The position numbers and the translations under genes were made by a program. Positions 1-12,700 of a DNA stretch of 64,000 nucleotides are shown piece after piece (position 1 is the first letter of the stretch; every line of letters begins with the position of its first letter). The stretch is from positions 27,170,308-27,234,307 of the forward strand of contig NC_054084.1 of the NCBI RefSeq assembly GCF_017562075.2. Direction: 5' to 3'. The DNA comes from Anopheles merus (lineage: Eukaryota; Arthropoda; Insecta; Diptera; Culicidae). The notes under the pieces were generated by a model, which worked only from the letters and a program-made list of their open reading frames with translations, was not told the DNA's origin and did no database searches.

Positions 1-1043
1 GCTGTGTGGTTTCACTTTGGCTTTTGCAAACTGCTGTTTTCGCGCTCTGCAATGGCACATTTGCACGACGGAGTTTTGCTGCGAAAGCTGATTTCCTGTA
101 ATGGGCCACTAAAGGCGAGTGAGGGAGGGATTACTGTTTGTTTTTTGTATTAAAATTTACCACTGTCGTCAATTTTTACTGTTGTATTTCTTATTGTACG
201 ATTATGAATACGGCAAAATCAGAAATTGAAGTTCAAATTTTGTTTAGTGTCTAGTGTATCAACTTTGTTTGATAATTTTTATGATATATTTGAATGAAAT
301 GAAATAAAAGCATCAAAATAAATGTCGAATCCCATGAATGCCTACAGGAACAAAATCTTTAAGGAGGCAATTGAATCTGTTTTCCCTTTTTGAGGGTGAA
401 TTTTATGTTCTTAAGTGACAATTTTACCATTTTTAAAATTCTTTCAATAATATTTTTATTAAATTTCATATTTAGTTTCCCTATTGTTTCCACATGATTT
501 AAATATTAAGGGCTCATTTGAACACATACTTTCGTGTTGCAGCTTCTGGTTCCTCATTTTAGTAACAAATATAAAGGTCGATGTAAACATACCAGCTTTA
601 TAAATAATTGAGTGTGTTAATTTGAGAAATTTTATCCTTGATCATTACAAACGTTGCCGCTTAATTTTGGTTGACTACAGTTAATTAAATTTTGTTTCTT
701 AGGATTCCTTTTTTGACAATGTACATTAATTTTTCCAAAGTATCAATTTTAAATTGCATGTCAATTGTTTAGTTTACAAAATTTAATTTGTGTCTGAGAT
801 TTAAACCAGAGCAATTTTCATGATAAATTTCAATTGATTCAAAGGACTGATAAAAGTTGGCTCGTTTTTCCAGGTGTGAACAATGTGTTGTGAATTTCTT
901 AATTTTCATTCATTTTTTCACAAAACACAATTAAATCACACGGCTTTTATAGTGTTTTTGTATTGTAAAATTATCAGAAATTTTAGATTTTAGAAAACAA
1001 TAGGTTTGTTGTTGTTAAGAATTAATTTCAGACAGCAGTTATG

Positions 1044-1085
1044 TAAATAAATAAATAAATAAATAAAATAAATAAATAAATAAAT
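1044..1085. repeat. (AAAT)n microsatellite
   Basis: About ten tandem AAAT units with one irregular unit in the middle, inside an AT-rich block. Confidence 0.9.
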
Positions 1086-4000
1086 CTGCTCGAAAACCTT
1101 GCTAATTTATTACGATTCCTATAAAAGTCAAAATTTGTTGACTTTCAGACAAAAATAGGTGCGTTTGAGTCAACATTTAACGCGCAACGACTGTATCATA
1201 GACATAATAGTGAAGGCTCTCTAACTAATCTACTTAGAGAGACAATACATTGAACAAACCTATTGATATAGCAATGAGATAAATTATAGAATCTATTGCC
1301 CGTAGAAAAACATTTATCACTCATTTTATGACTCATTTAAGAGAACAGAATACAGAAAATGGGCATATTACTTTGATAGTTTATGTTGAAAAGACATCAA
1401 CTTTAATGTTTTACTGTATCGGAAATAAAGATGATTATCGTTGTAAGCTGATATTCGATTGACACTGTCTGCTCTTTAGCTACTATTAAGCGTAGCTTTA
1501 GCAATTTTAAACGCAACCGCAAAGCTCTTGCCCTTGAGATTAATGTAAAGCTTCAAAAAAACCGCAAACTTTTTCATAAACAATATACCGCAGCTTCAAA
1601 AATTACAGTGTTCCTATGAATCCCGCACCTACACACGAAAATGCGCGCGCTTTCTCCCCGTACCAAAAAGTTGATGTGATTTTTATGTTATTTTGCTTTA
1701 TTATTGCATGTTTTCCAGCCTCATTGCAGATGGCACCCCACACGGCAAACATTGAAAATATAAAATAAAAACACACAAACACACACACATCCTTATTACA
1801 TTTATGCGACATTTCGCTGTGCGTGCGGTGAGGCCGCGTCGTGTTTAATGCCATTATGAAGGTGATTTATTTGGGTGTGTGTGCGTGTTGGCGAAAAGAG
1901 ATTCCACCCGGTGCGTAAACAGGGGACGCATTGCCGGATCTCCTGCGGTGCGGTTGCAGCTAACGTCGTTTTCAATTTTCTATCCACACCCCTGTATCTA
2001 CACACCCCCGCTCCAAAAACGCCCAACCTTTGTAGTGGCACAGTTTCGGGCAAGAATTTTCTCAATTATGAGCATCGCCTCGGCGGCGATAATTGAATGA
2101 GAGGTTTGAATAAGCAGGATGTAATTACTGACACGTGTCATTACCGTGCCGCAGTGTGTCGGTGGATCACATGCCTTCAACGGGGGGGAGCAGGTTGAGG
2201 TGAGTTGAACTTTTCCCTCGCGCTTTGCCCACACTTTAAGTTGTACAGTGGAATGTGTGTTTTTCGGCTTCAACTCAACTCCGCTACATTAGGAGATGCT
2301 TGCAGCTTTTACCTCTTTCTTCGTAAAAAGTCGTTTTCGCAAAAAAAAATAGACCCCATCGTTTGTCTCCGCACTTCAGTATGTTTGCACAACCCGTTTC
2401 CCCTGTCTCATTTGGCATTCATTTCCCAGCGGAGCGGCCAAATTGTCGACGCCAAATGCTCGTCTTTGAATACTCAAGCTCGTCAACGACACAATACGAC
2501 ACCTTGCCTCTTCTGGAGTGGACCTTTCGCTACACCTTCCGTATTTCCGTTGGTGTACCTTTATTTTCCTGGAAAACTGTTTGCTCTACAAAATTGAAAA
2601 GAGCTCGTTGCCGTGTTTCTTTCTCCTCCTTTTTAGGAATACACACACACACACACATACAAACAAACAATGCACAGTCTTGAAGATGACTCTAGCACCG
2701 CAAGGGGTTGACTTGGGCCCCCACAGTCACAGCCCATCCTCGTCGTCGGTTGTTTCGTCGCTCGTACATAAAATTGAAAATTCAAGGCCATCATCATGTG
2801 CCTGATTCATCACTTTGAAAATCAAACATGCTTTATCAACACACTTCCACACCTTTCCTGCACTTCTTTCCTATTTTTTTTTCTCAGACTTTGCCCGGGC
2901 AAGAAGGAGCTAAAAATCAAAAGACGTGTAGCGAGATGAGCATCCGTTTCGATTCAATCCGCGCCCTTATCGAATGCTAAGCACAACACAACAAACACAC
3001 GCACACACACCCAACCCTTTTTTTTCTCAAACACATCTAGCCGGTTTGATCAAAGAGTCGACCCCGAAGCTTTCACCTTCGATCTTGCGAACGAAGCGGC
3101 GGCCCGGGAGGGATGGGATCCTGTCAAACGGTACCATTTCATGCTGCAGCGGCACTAGACGGTACAGGTACCCCATCAAAGCGGAGAAAGGTAAAAATGG
3201 TGAAGAAGAGAAAGAAAAAGACAGCAACCCCTCAAGCTTAAATATTTATAAACCTTCAATTTATTCCACTACCTGGTGGTGGTATTCTGCTCCGTTTTTC
3301 CATTTTTTCAACATCCTTCTTCCGGGCATCTCTCACGGCAGAAGGTGAAAATAGCAACGGGAACCAACAAATCCACAAACACACACACACACCCGCATTC
3401 GAGTGGCGCAATACAAACTCACTTTGCCGTAAACCTTTTTTTACCTTCTTCTCAGCGCTAGACTTTTCCTATTAGCTTTTTTTTTTGCTCCCCGTATACA
3501 CGTTAGTGTTTGTGTGCGTGAAAGTTCACGATCTTAAGTGAGGTTAGGTTCACTATTTATCGAACGTCAAGAGGCAGTGCTGCGGAGACGGTCTTGCTGC
3601 AAAAGCACTGTGTGCAAAATACGAAACTACGTTTGCACAAGCAAACATTTCCCCCACTGTGCTCAGTGTGCCTCATAAACTCCTAACGGTCACCAGATGT
3701 TGCGAGCTGTGCGCCTACCACCTTACGGCGTATCTGCTGCAAAAACCTTCCTCGAACGATATACAACAACACATCGGGGCCGGGGTTTTGCCGGCACCTT
3801 TCGTTTCAAAGCGGGAAGGCGAGCAAAACGAGCAGAATGAATTATGGAGCAGCAAAATCACTAGCCTCGCTCTCGAACTAGGCCCGCCCCTAGTTGCGAG
3901 CCCCTTCTCCCCGACCATGATCCCTTTCTGTCGGAGCCACACCAGTCGAATCAAATATATTTCTTCAATTTTTAAATTGACTCAAGAGTAGCGCGAGAGA

Positions 4001-4110
4001 GAAAGCGAAGAAAGTGCCGGGTGAGGCAATATAGGACCGATCTGGCCCGAAACTACTTAAGCCTACCTTTTTTTCCCCCGGACGCTCCGCAGACATCTCA
4101 ACCCCCGAGC

Positions 4111-4127
4111 GGGGGGGGGGGGGGGGG
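4111..4127. repeat. G17 homopolymer
   Basis: An uninterrupted run of 17 G. Length errors are likely here, and it could form a G-quadruplex. Confidence 0.9.
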
Positions 4128-5315
4128 TAGTAAGGAGACCGACACACGAAAGATGCGATGTGATTGCTGTCTTTCCTTAGTCTCTCCTCTCCGCCGAACC
4201 CGCTCACGAGCAGCAAATCGAACGATTGCTGTTCGAGCTTCGAGAAAATGGCCGCCTGCCAGACACATTAAAACCATTTGCACTGCTTTTACCCGGCCCC
4301 GGGCCCTGCCGTACCAAGCCACCGAGGCCGTTAGATTGTCCGGAAAGTGAATTTAACAACGCAGCACAGCCGGAGCTCAATTTTTTTCCTATTTGTTTTT
4401 TCCTCCCCCCAAAAGCACAGAAAGATGGTTTGGGACGATCTAGGCTTCCAGTTTTGAAGACTTCGTCCCTTAAAACGGTGTGAAATGTTCTCTCCACCCA
4501 TTCGGAAAGGTCAACCGGCTGACTGGTGGTGCACCTGGTTAACGACCCGTGGTGCCCGTGAAGTTTGTCAACCATCGTAGAAAAACACCCGCTGCCCGCC
4601 CGAAAGGCTTTCCGTGAGGTAAATAAATTATTTACCTTGACAGTCGCTCAGAAAGGGCACCTTTTTAAGTGAGGATAGGGCCTTAAGGGTGGATGTTTGA
4701 TAGAATCCTTTCAAAGCGTATCTCTTCCCCTCCCATGGGGAGTGATTACAGAGGCACACTGCTGGTGGCCAGTATAGCGTACGATGAGTTTTACGATGAC
4801 CTAAAACCGTCGCTCGGTGGGAAAATCAGGCGACCGAGCGAACGAGGTTGTTGAAAATGCTTTATTTTTAGATTTAATTTAACTTTACAACGAAAAAACG
4901 ATGGCACCCCTGGCTTCGAAGTGTGTGATATAATTTGCGCTGCGCTTGAATGTTTAACGCTGTTTGGCTCGGCCAAACGACGGGGTTAATCGTAAACTGC
5001 TGACGTAGTTTGCATTATCGTAAGCCGATTATTACTGGCACCGTTTATTCAATTAATGGATAATTCAATTCCGGAGCCAAACTTTACCGAATCGCCCCAA
5101 GGAGATTAAAGGGAGAGGCGGGCGGTAAATGGAAGTAGCCACTGTACCTATGATGGCTACCCAAAAGCATTGCTTTAGAGGCATAACGTTTCGCCTCGTC
5201 AAGCTCGAGATGCGAGAAAAAAGGGTCAGCAAAAGGAGTTCGTTTTTAACCGAAATTTTACTAACAGCGATAAACTCTTTTTGAAGCGAAAATGCTTCGA
5301 ACACTGTGGCACAGT

Positions 5316-5491
5316 GTCGTAGTACAGTCGTCAACTCGTACGACTCAATAACATGCCTGTCATGGGTTCAAGCCTAGAATGAACCGCAAACCCGAACCAA
5401 GGACTTACTTTTCCGGTTGCGTAATACTGAACAAAGCCGGCATGATCGTGTGGTATGTCAATACCTCCAAAAAGAAGAAGAATAAGTTTCG
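5316..5491 (+). mobile_element. Diverged tRNA-like SINE (SINE200 type)
   Basis: The stretch carries a tRNA-like pol III promoter. An A-box-like TAGTACAGTCGTC is followed after about 35 bp by a B-box-like ATGGGTTCAAGCC, and the copy ends in an AAGAAGAAGAA tail. The head matches, in the opposite orientation, the copies at 18464-18672 and 21955-22168. The middle differs from those copies, so this is either a diverged subfamily member or a chimera. I cannot define target duplications with confidence. Confidence 0.65.
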
Positions 5492-5601
5492 AATATTAAC
5501 AACTGTTTTAAAATGTGAGCCATAGAACAAGTAATTAGCTTGTTGTGTGTGCGCCTACATGTATGCAAACATCGATTACTAATAGTACAGTTTTCCCCCA
5601 G

Positions 5602-5640
5602 ATCAAGCGAATTATGGGTCTGGAAGACATCGTCATCGCC
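5602..5640 (+). other. Candidate 39-nt microexon
   Basis: A 39-nt stretch sits between a pyrimidine-rich acceptor (TTTTCCCCCAG) and a consensus donor (GTAAGT), inside otherwise AT-rich DNA. Frame 1 reads IKRIMGLEDIVIA, but all three frames are open, so the reading frame is not proven. No partner exon in a matching phase is obvious: the next candidate, at 8193, fits only another frame. This could be a chance match. Confidence 0.2.
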
Positions 5641-5724
5641 GTAAGTCCAATGTCACGTTTTTCAACAAAAAAAAGTTGTTAAATAACTATGTTTCATTCA
5701 ATTTAGTACTTTTATGCATTATAG

Positions 5725-7027
5725 CAGCGGTCGGCAAACTTTTGAGGCAATGGGCCAACTGCAGTAAATAATCAAGTGCCGCGGGCCAGGTGAATGCGGT
5801 TTTTTATTATTGCACTTAAATTATTACATTTTAATGTTTTAGAAACATTTTAGATATTATTGTTGTTTTTTCTGTAATTATATCATCCAAGTTTGGTTCA
5901 AAATTAATTTATCGAAAATTTATCGAAGTAAAAATAGACTCAGTAATTTTAAAAATGCTTTATGGATAAGTAATGCCATGTCAGATCAATTGATAACTGA
6001 TTTCTTATGAAAAAGCATTTTGATAATTGTTGTTCTCGTAAACAGCAACAGTGTGGAATCGTCGTTCTCATTAAAACAACAGGGATTTTTAAATATTTTT
6101 TTTGCTTTCAAATACAATCGAAAATATCCCCAAAATATTTTAAAGGGAAACCAACTGATTTGTGTCACATTAAGAAAAAGAAAAAAACAAAATAAAAAAA
6201 ACCATAGCGTGAAAATGTATGGAGCTATTTCACTATATTTAAAATTTTGTATTGCATGTTTTGCGTTGGTGAAAGTCTAATGATCTCCCATCAAATGCAA
6301 GTCGTATGCAAAACTTTAAATCAAATTATTGTAACCAGGCTTAAGTATATCAGATCAATATAAAATTTCGTGTGCGATTTCCTTCATTCCGAAAGTCTTA
6401 TTGTCGTGTTGAAACAATGTTAAAATTACATAACGGTTGCATTAACAAATTGACAAATTCATAGGTTTATCATGGGATTATCTTCACCCGTTCTAACGAA
6501 ACGTTAATTGCACTTTGAATAGTAGTATCCCATGAGACAACAGACAACCTCTATCAGTACTCTCACCTTGACACCTCTATAAAGTCGAACTTTTACCATG
6601 GTGACCAAAACCAGTTAACCAACCAACGTAGAAGCGTGCGCGATCAACGAAAGACGCCCCGTAGCGTCTTAAATGGACTGCGTACACAAGTCTGTCGTCG
6701 CATAAGAACGTGGCTGCGTTTTGGTCACCAATATCTTGGTACTATTAGGCAACAATCAAAGCAAAGGTTTATTTTTTGAGGTTAAAAAAGAAACTAAAAA
6801 TGAAGACAGAGGTACAAGTGGCTACATTACTGGGTTATCTGGGCCGGTAGATCGATCCGTCATTCCAAAGTACTTTAATTAAAGTTGAAAGAGTACGATG
6901 GTATAAAATATTATTCTAAAAGATATTCAGTAATTTGTATACGAATAGTTTCTTCCCATCTTTCAAAATCAGTCAAAACCTTTCGCGGGCCGCATTTGCC
7001 CCGTGGGCCGGACTTTGCCGACCGCTG
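5725..7027. mobile_element. Non-autonomous hAT-type DNA transposon, 1303 bp
   Basis: The element begins CAGCGGTCGGCAAA and ends with its exact inverse TTTGCCGACCGCTG. It is flanked on both sides by the same 8-bp sequence CATTATAG (5717-5724 and 7028-7035). A perfect 8-bp target duplication with CAG-type termini rich in GGGCC is the signature of hAT superfamily elements. The interior is AT-rich and has no reading frame long enough for a transposase, so the element must have been moved by a source elsewhere. Intact termini and a perfect duplication suggest a fairly recent insertion. Confidence 0.88.
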
Positions 7028-7035
7028 CATTATAG

Positions 7036-9539
7036 TATTTGATACAGTGCGTGTAGAAAATTTCATTATTTGTATCGTTTCAACGATTTCGATATTTTTA
7101 GCAGAGAAGCATTTTATTTCTCATTTAACAATTGTTGAATAAAATTTAACCGGCAATTGCAAAATTCGCGTACATCCAATTCACGTAACTCGAATGTTTT
7201 GAGAGTAAACATTTATTTGTATTGATTGATATATAGTTAATCTCAGATACACGTTTGCTACATTATATTCTAGCATCCAACAAAAAATAGTAAATTAAAC
7301 TAGCTTCAAAATTATTGATGTTCTTCACAACAATTCACATAAAACAGCCCACCCTGAAATTGTTTGAAATGCTCTCCTAAACAAAATCAATTCAATTTTT
7401 TTAACTGTTGGTATGTGGCAGAGCTTTAACAATTCGTGGAAATCTTCATCGTTCATAATCCTTTTCTCCAAGCAAAATAATTAAAAATCAAACGTTGAGT
7501 CAACGCGTCCCAAAATCCCCTGCTCGAGCACTTAAAAAGCTACCAATCTTTGAAAAATTCGTAGAATGTTTCTCTATTCATCCCCTAAAGCCTAGTTTCA
7601 ATCCCATCCCCCACCTACCCCCCGCTTTTCGCTCACACAAACATAACCACCGACACTAATAGCTGGCTATATTTCATGCTATCAAAATTCGCCACCGCCA
7701 ACCATAACCACCGGGCGAAACCGGGCACAACCAGCACCATTCTCCGCCACCTTGCTGGTTGCCGGTCAACGTGGTACAGCCCGACCGAATGTGTGTGTGT
7801 GTGTGTGCGTGTGGGTCACCAGGTGAAACTTGAGCACCGAAACCAATACCGGGAAAAAGCGGGTCGAAAATCTATTAATTCCAGAGCTTCGGCTACCAGT
7901 ACCCGATCAATCATAATCGAATCTCGGTCCACGGGTACGGTGAAGCCCCAAAATGTTGACTCCATTGCGCTCAGCCCTCCACGCGCTCGCCAGTGCCAAC
8001 CAGCGCCGAGCTCAACCAAAGCCACCGGTCGATGGTTTTAGGCCAATCGCAACGCGCCTGGTTTCGGGCGGTTGGGTGGGAGGGAGTGATGAATAGAGAG
8101 TGGTTTCGGGTTTTGCATGTGCCCTTTGGCCGAGTCACGCCCTCGACTATGTACATATATATAGCTAACATTTGCGGAAACAATTAACACAGCGATAAAG
8201 TTGATTTGTATGACAAGCTTGTGGCGCTGGTAGGCCGACTAGGGGGCCACGTAGCGAAGGAGACCTTCATCGGTAAGCGACGTTACGGGTGACTGAGCAT
8301 TAGCACAAGCTTGCACTAGTGCGAGATTGAGTGTATGTGTGTGTGTGTTTATACTCCTCGGTGTTATTTGGTGGCTTCGGTAACGGCTTCAGAAAGCCAT
8401 TCCGAAATCGATGCGATTTCCCGCGCTGTTCATCGAAGGCACGGGGCGGGAGGTGGTGTAATTTATTCCCACTAAATGCTCGCTAGGAGGAATCTGTGGG
8501 ATTTCGTGCATTTAACCCGATCGCTTTCACACTGATCCCTTACAAGCAGACACATACCAGCGAGTACCTCGTGCACACAGTCACCCGCGTTACCTTGCGT
8601 CCCTAGCGAAATAACTCAATCCGACAAACAGCGGCAAACCCTTTTCCCCGAGAGTGATGTCGAGCCGTCAGGGCCGTCAGAGACCGCAAGTTTCACTCCC
8701 CGGAAACGGAACCATTCCTCCGGCGTTGCTCATCCCCACTGCCCTCGCTTCCGTGGTGAAGTCTTGGCAAAACCTCGCCACTCTCAATCCACCGAAACAC
8801 CGACGCACCGGCTGAATTCCCCTAGAAAACCGTAAGATTTCGGTTTCCATGTCTTAAACAATAATTTATTGCCAGTCAGTACATGCCAGCCGCGTGCAGC
8901 CGGGTGGAAGTGAAGTGACTTAAAGCGCTGCAAAACGCTGTAGTTGAGGAGTGGGAATTGACGACGAACCGGGGGTGTTTGTGCCTGCCAACGGATACAG
9001 TGTCGCACAGAACTTCCCGAAGCAAGCCGAAGTTGCGTTTGAGCTAGTAGGTTTTGGGAGAACTTTCCCGACAATCGGACAACGGCTGGAAGGACGCTCC
9101 GACACTACAATCAAACGATTCGAGCATTGCTCGGGTGGTTGAAAGCGTACCTTAGCATCATTTCGTAGCAGGTTGGAATTTTCGAACCAAGCAACAAACG
9201 CTGCTCCGGGTCGGGTTTGGATGTATGCTTTCGGTTTCGGGGAGAACTATTTTGAGGTCTTGCTTATGGTTTATTTCCCACACATTCTTGAGCATTCAGC
9301 ACATTCCCGCCTGGTTGTAGCTTCTCTTTAAAATTGCTGTTGCCCCGCTCTCCCGAAACTCAATGTACACACAGTGCACCTTGCCGGATACGTCGACCGA
9401 TGCAGCTGAAGTTAAGTCCCTTGGAAAGCCAAAAACCCAAACTGCATCCTGCCATAATGAAGGACTTCCTTCACGATTAGTCATTCAGTCTTCCGCGCGG
9501 GGCTCATGCTGCAACCTTGCGTCGAGCTTCGAGCTAAAT
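7036..9539. other. Noncoding, no recognised gene
   Basis: An AT-rich half, to about 7.6 kb, is followed by GC-balanced DNA with TG tracts at 7790 and 8335. Near 7165-7200 are phrases such as CACGTAACTCGAAT that resemble the inner repeats of pogo/Tigger-like MITEs. Apart from one weak exon candidate at 8193-8272, I see nothing gene-like. Confidence 0.4.
8193..8272 (+). other. Weak candidate exon (80 nt)
   Basis: The stretch lies between an acceptor (ATTAACACAG, with a CTAAC branch-like site upstream) and a donor (GTAAGC). It has an open frame containing LYDKLVALVGRLGGHVAK. Its end phase fits the start of the candidate exon at 24798, but that would need a 16.5-kb intron. The acceptor pyrimidine tract is poor and no family is recognised. 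Confidence 0.15.
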
Positions 9540-9746
9540 TTAATGAGCCAGTTCCAGGGGTAAATAATGAGTGCAGAATTTATCGTGCATCCATTTTCCA
9601 AAGTGTAATTTGTTATTCGCTTCCATCAGCGCGTGCTGCACCACGCCCGCCCATTTTTCGTTGTCGGTCGGTGTAAAGCAGTCAGCCAGCTCACACTCAA
9701 GAAGCAGTTCACGGAGCAGCTCACCCGTCGAGATTTTACATCGTAC
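9540..9746 (-). CDS. Candidate 3' terminal exon, unknown protein
   Basis: On the minus strand a pyrimidine-rich acceptor (GCTTCCTTCCTTGGGAG) is followed by 68 open codons and a TAA. The product has a balanced, protein-like composition with few repeats. It contains GELLRELLLECELADCF and ends KFCTHYLPLELAH. The third codon position is fairly GC-rich, as in the genuine genes of this window. I do not recognise the family, and no upstream exon in phase is established. Reading frames of this length also arise by chance here, so this is only a candidate. Confidence 0.25.
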   Translation of the reverse strand, partial: VRCKISTGELLRELLLECELADCFTPTDNEKWAGVVQHALMEANNKLHFGKWMHDKFCTHYLPLELAH

Positions 9747-12700
9747 CTCCCAAGGAAGGAAGCAGTAGCAAGAAAAACAAACACAAACACTTGGGCAGCA
9801 CAGCACTGGGTAAGGTATAGGAAAAGCCCCGGTCCGGTCTTTACAAACGCTGGCAAGACCCACCGGGTGGTTGAAAGAGCGGTGATTTATGTAATTATTG
9901 CGGAAAATGCACTCACCCCTCCCTGGGAGTGGGGGATCTAGTGGAGCAGGTTGCACTGCACGGTGCAGGCAGAACCAGCATCGTCTGCAACAACAACTTC
10001 AGCACAACCTAGTAAGTGAGTGCTAATCGGGTACGCTTGGCTAGCCCTTCCCTGCTCTGCCTGTGCTTTGAAGAAAGCTGTACCGACTTCATCAGCAAAG
10101 GTAGCACAGAAACCCGGAACGGGCAAAGGCGGATGGGTTTGAAAAATAATCGCATATCCTGGTGCATACTTTGATCTAATTACGATCAGCATGCAGCACG
10201 GCACGATCGAACCGGTCCGACCTCCGCGCTTGCTAGGAGCAAGCCGAGCGGAAGTGGCTCATAAAGCGAGCTGATTTGGCCCTAGCTAACCGTTGCTGTG
10301 CGCTGACGCATGGTGGCGTGAAAAGCAGCAAGTGCAAGGTGCAAATTGAATGTTTGTTGAAGGAGGCACCGGTTGGCAAATTACACTGGGTGGTGTAAAT
10401 ATTATTCACTTGTGGAACACAACCTACCATAAAATTACAGAACAGAATTTATCTTTACTTTTTGGCTTTAACTTGCTTTAATGTGTTAAGATTTCATTGA
10501 AAATTGTACATTAAACATCTTATAGCAAAATTTCCGTTTCCAACGTTCCTGTTGATCCATAATTGTCCATAATTAAAGGTGTTTTGTAAACATGTAGCAA
10601 ATAAATGTGGAAAATCAAATTGAAAATAAAAAAAAAATTAATGAATAATAAACATAAAAATAAACATGAGAAAGGAAACCATATTTGACTTAAGTAATCC
10701 ACACAATGTAAGAAACAATAGCGATAACGAGCAAGTATCAGAATAGAATAACAATTCAATTACAGCTTCAAATCTGAAAAAAAGAAAAATAGAAAAATAT
10801 GTAAAAAAATTGCTATGCAAAGTAAAATTTAATAAAGAACGCTGCTATACTACGCATAATAAACACATATTAGAAATTGAGAAGAATAAAAACTCCTATG
10901 AATCGTTTTCTCACTCGAAGATTCACATTTTTTATAATTCCATTTTGCATTTAGCTTTGAATCATTTGAAGATGTCATCGTTTTAATGTTGGAGCATTGT
11001 AATATTTTTAATATTTCAGATTACTTTTTGTAACCTTTTTCTTCTCAACAGTTTTATTCTATACAGTTTGTCTTATTGTTGAAAACTGTTGTAAAGTTTC
11101 AACGAATGTCATATGAGGCGATGTTTTTGTTTAGAAAAACACAATAAAAAAGCAAAAGCGGAAGGAAAGGTCCTGCTTTTGGGACAATTACACTCGCGAG
11201 AAACAGCTGCAGAATCTGTTAAAATAAAATAAAAACTATTTTTTTGGCTTTCTCTAATTTGCCCAAAAACTTTGGTTCAGTTACTTTTTCTTGTTTGTTT
11301 CTAACACTTATTATTCAATTTTAAGACTAAAAGTATAACATGTAGAATACAATAACTTCACCATTTTTCTCAGGTAAGATTTATTTATTGTTATCTTTTT
11401 TAATTTATAAGTGTACCATTACAACATTGGAACATTTTAGTAACTAAGTGCAAGTAAAGTTCATTAATCACTTTCATCGTAGTGTTCAGATCGTATTCTA
11501 CTATTCAAAGATGCGCCACAACTGTGTCTTTCACAAACACACATTTACACATACAACCTCACCAGCACAAACCCAACCATACCGATAATTGTTCCCAATT
11601 CACACTCGGCTGAACACAATTTACCTACCATAAGAAAGCGCATCCGATTATTGGTTTATCGCACTGCAGTACCACCAGCACCCGATTGCAATTCGAGCAC
11701 CAAAAACAACCCATCCCATTCAGCCGGGAGCTGGGAGCTGAACTGAACCGATCTTTAAGGGCGATAAATTACATTCGACCACCCATTCGCTGTACCCGAC
11801 AGAGAATGTAGCCAAAACAGGAATGTACCCAGCTGGAAGAAAACATGCGACTACAAGCACCCGACACTCGACACTTATCTTTTTTTCCCTCTGTGTGTGT
11901 AGCCCCAAGGTACGACGGAATCCCATTTGCAATTGCCAAAAACTACGCACTGGGGAAAGTAACGCAGGGCCCCAAACCCATGTTGGTAGTCAACTGCAGA
12001 TTCGGAAACCGGGGTTTTGTACGCTGCACAGTAATGAATCGCAGTAAATCCTCCCGGTGCCACGTTTGCTTCTTTAGAGGTTTGATCCACCCCAAGCGGG
12101 GCAATGGTAGGGAATGTGTATTCGTCGTACCCTTAGAGACACTTCACAAACGGGACAGAAAAGTAATAATAAACTTTTGTAAAAGACGTTTAAAAAAATC
12201 ATTAACGCACTCCCAAACACACCTAGTCCCAAGCCCCATCTTCGGAGCTCACTGCTCTGTCGATCTCTGTCGCATATGTTTCAGCCTGCCTGACTGACGG
12301 GGACTGTGTGAGACACTTACTTACCACACGACCTTGCCCAGTCTTCCAGTCTCGCTGTATAACCCATTAAAACTGGCTGCCGAAAAACCATAAACTCCGG
12401 GAAGCTGGCCACATTCGCAATGTGCGCCGTGGTCGATGCCAAGGAACGAAACGGGAAGAGGTGCAGACTTTTGGCATTTCGATCATTTCTCGCCATAAAT
12501 CTAGTGTTAATGTTCCTGTTTATGGGGTCAGCCTAGTGCGAGAAAAATGTTCCTAGTTCCGGTCCCGTACACACACACATAAACCTCCCGCTTTCCTTAA
12601 CCTTCTTTCCGGTTCTAGTTAGACCTGCCGACCTCCACACCAGTGGCCAGTTAGAGTTGTGCGAATACAGGGACCCGTTTGTAACACACAGCTTTATTCG

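Larger units (their letters stand above)
1..5315. other. Noncoding, no recognised gene
   Basis: The first 1.6 kb is strongly AT-rich. From about 1.6 kb to 5.3 kb the DNA is GC-balanced and contains several CA/TG tracts (near 1776, 2640, 2995 and 3377) and a G17 run. Reading frames of 60-130 codons occur in all six frames but overlap each other, run through simple repeats and show no recognisable domain. I see no convincing gene here. It may be intergenic DNA or a large intron. Confidence 0.5.

Noticed and set aside
9938..10204. 88-codon minus-strand frame
   Set aside because: It looks moderately protein-like, but splice phases do not connect it to the frame at 9540-9746, and frames of this size are common by chance here.
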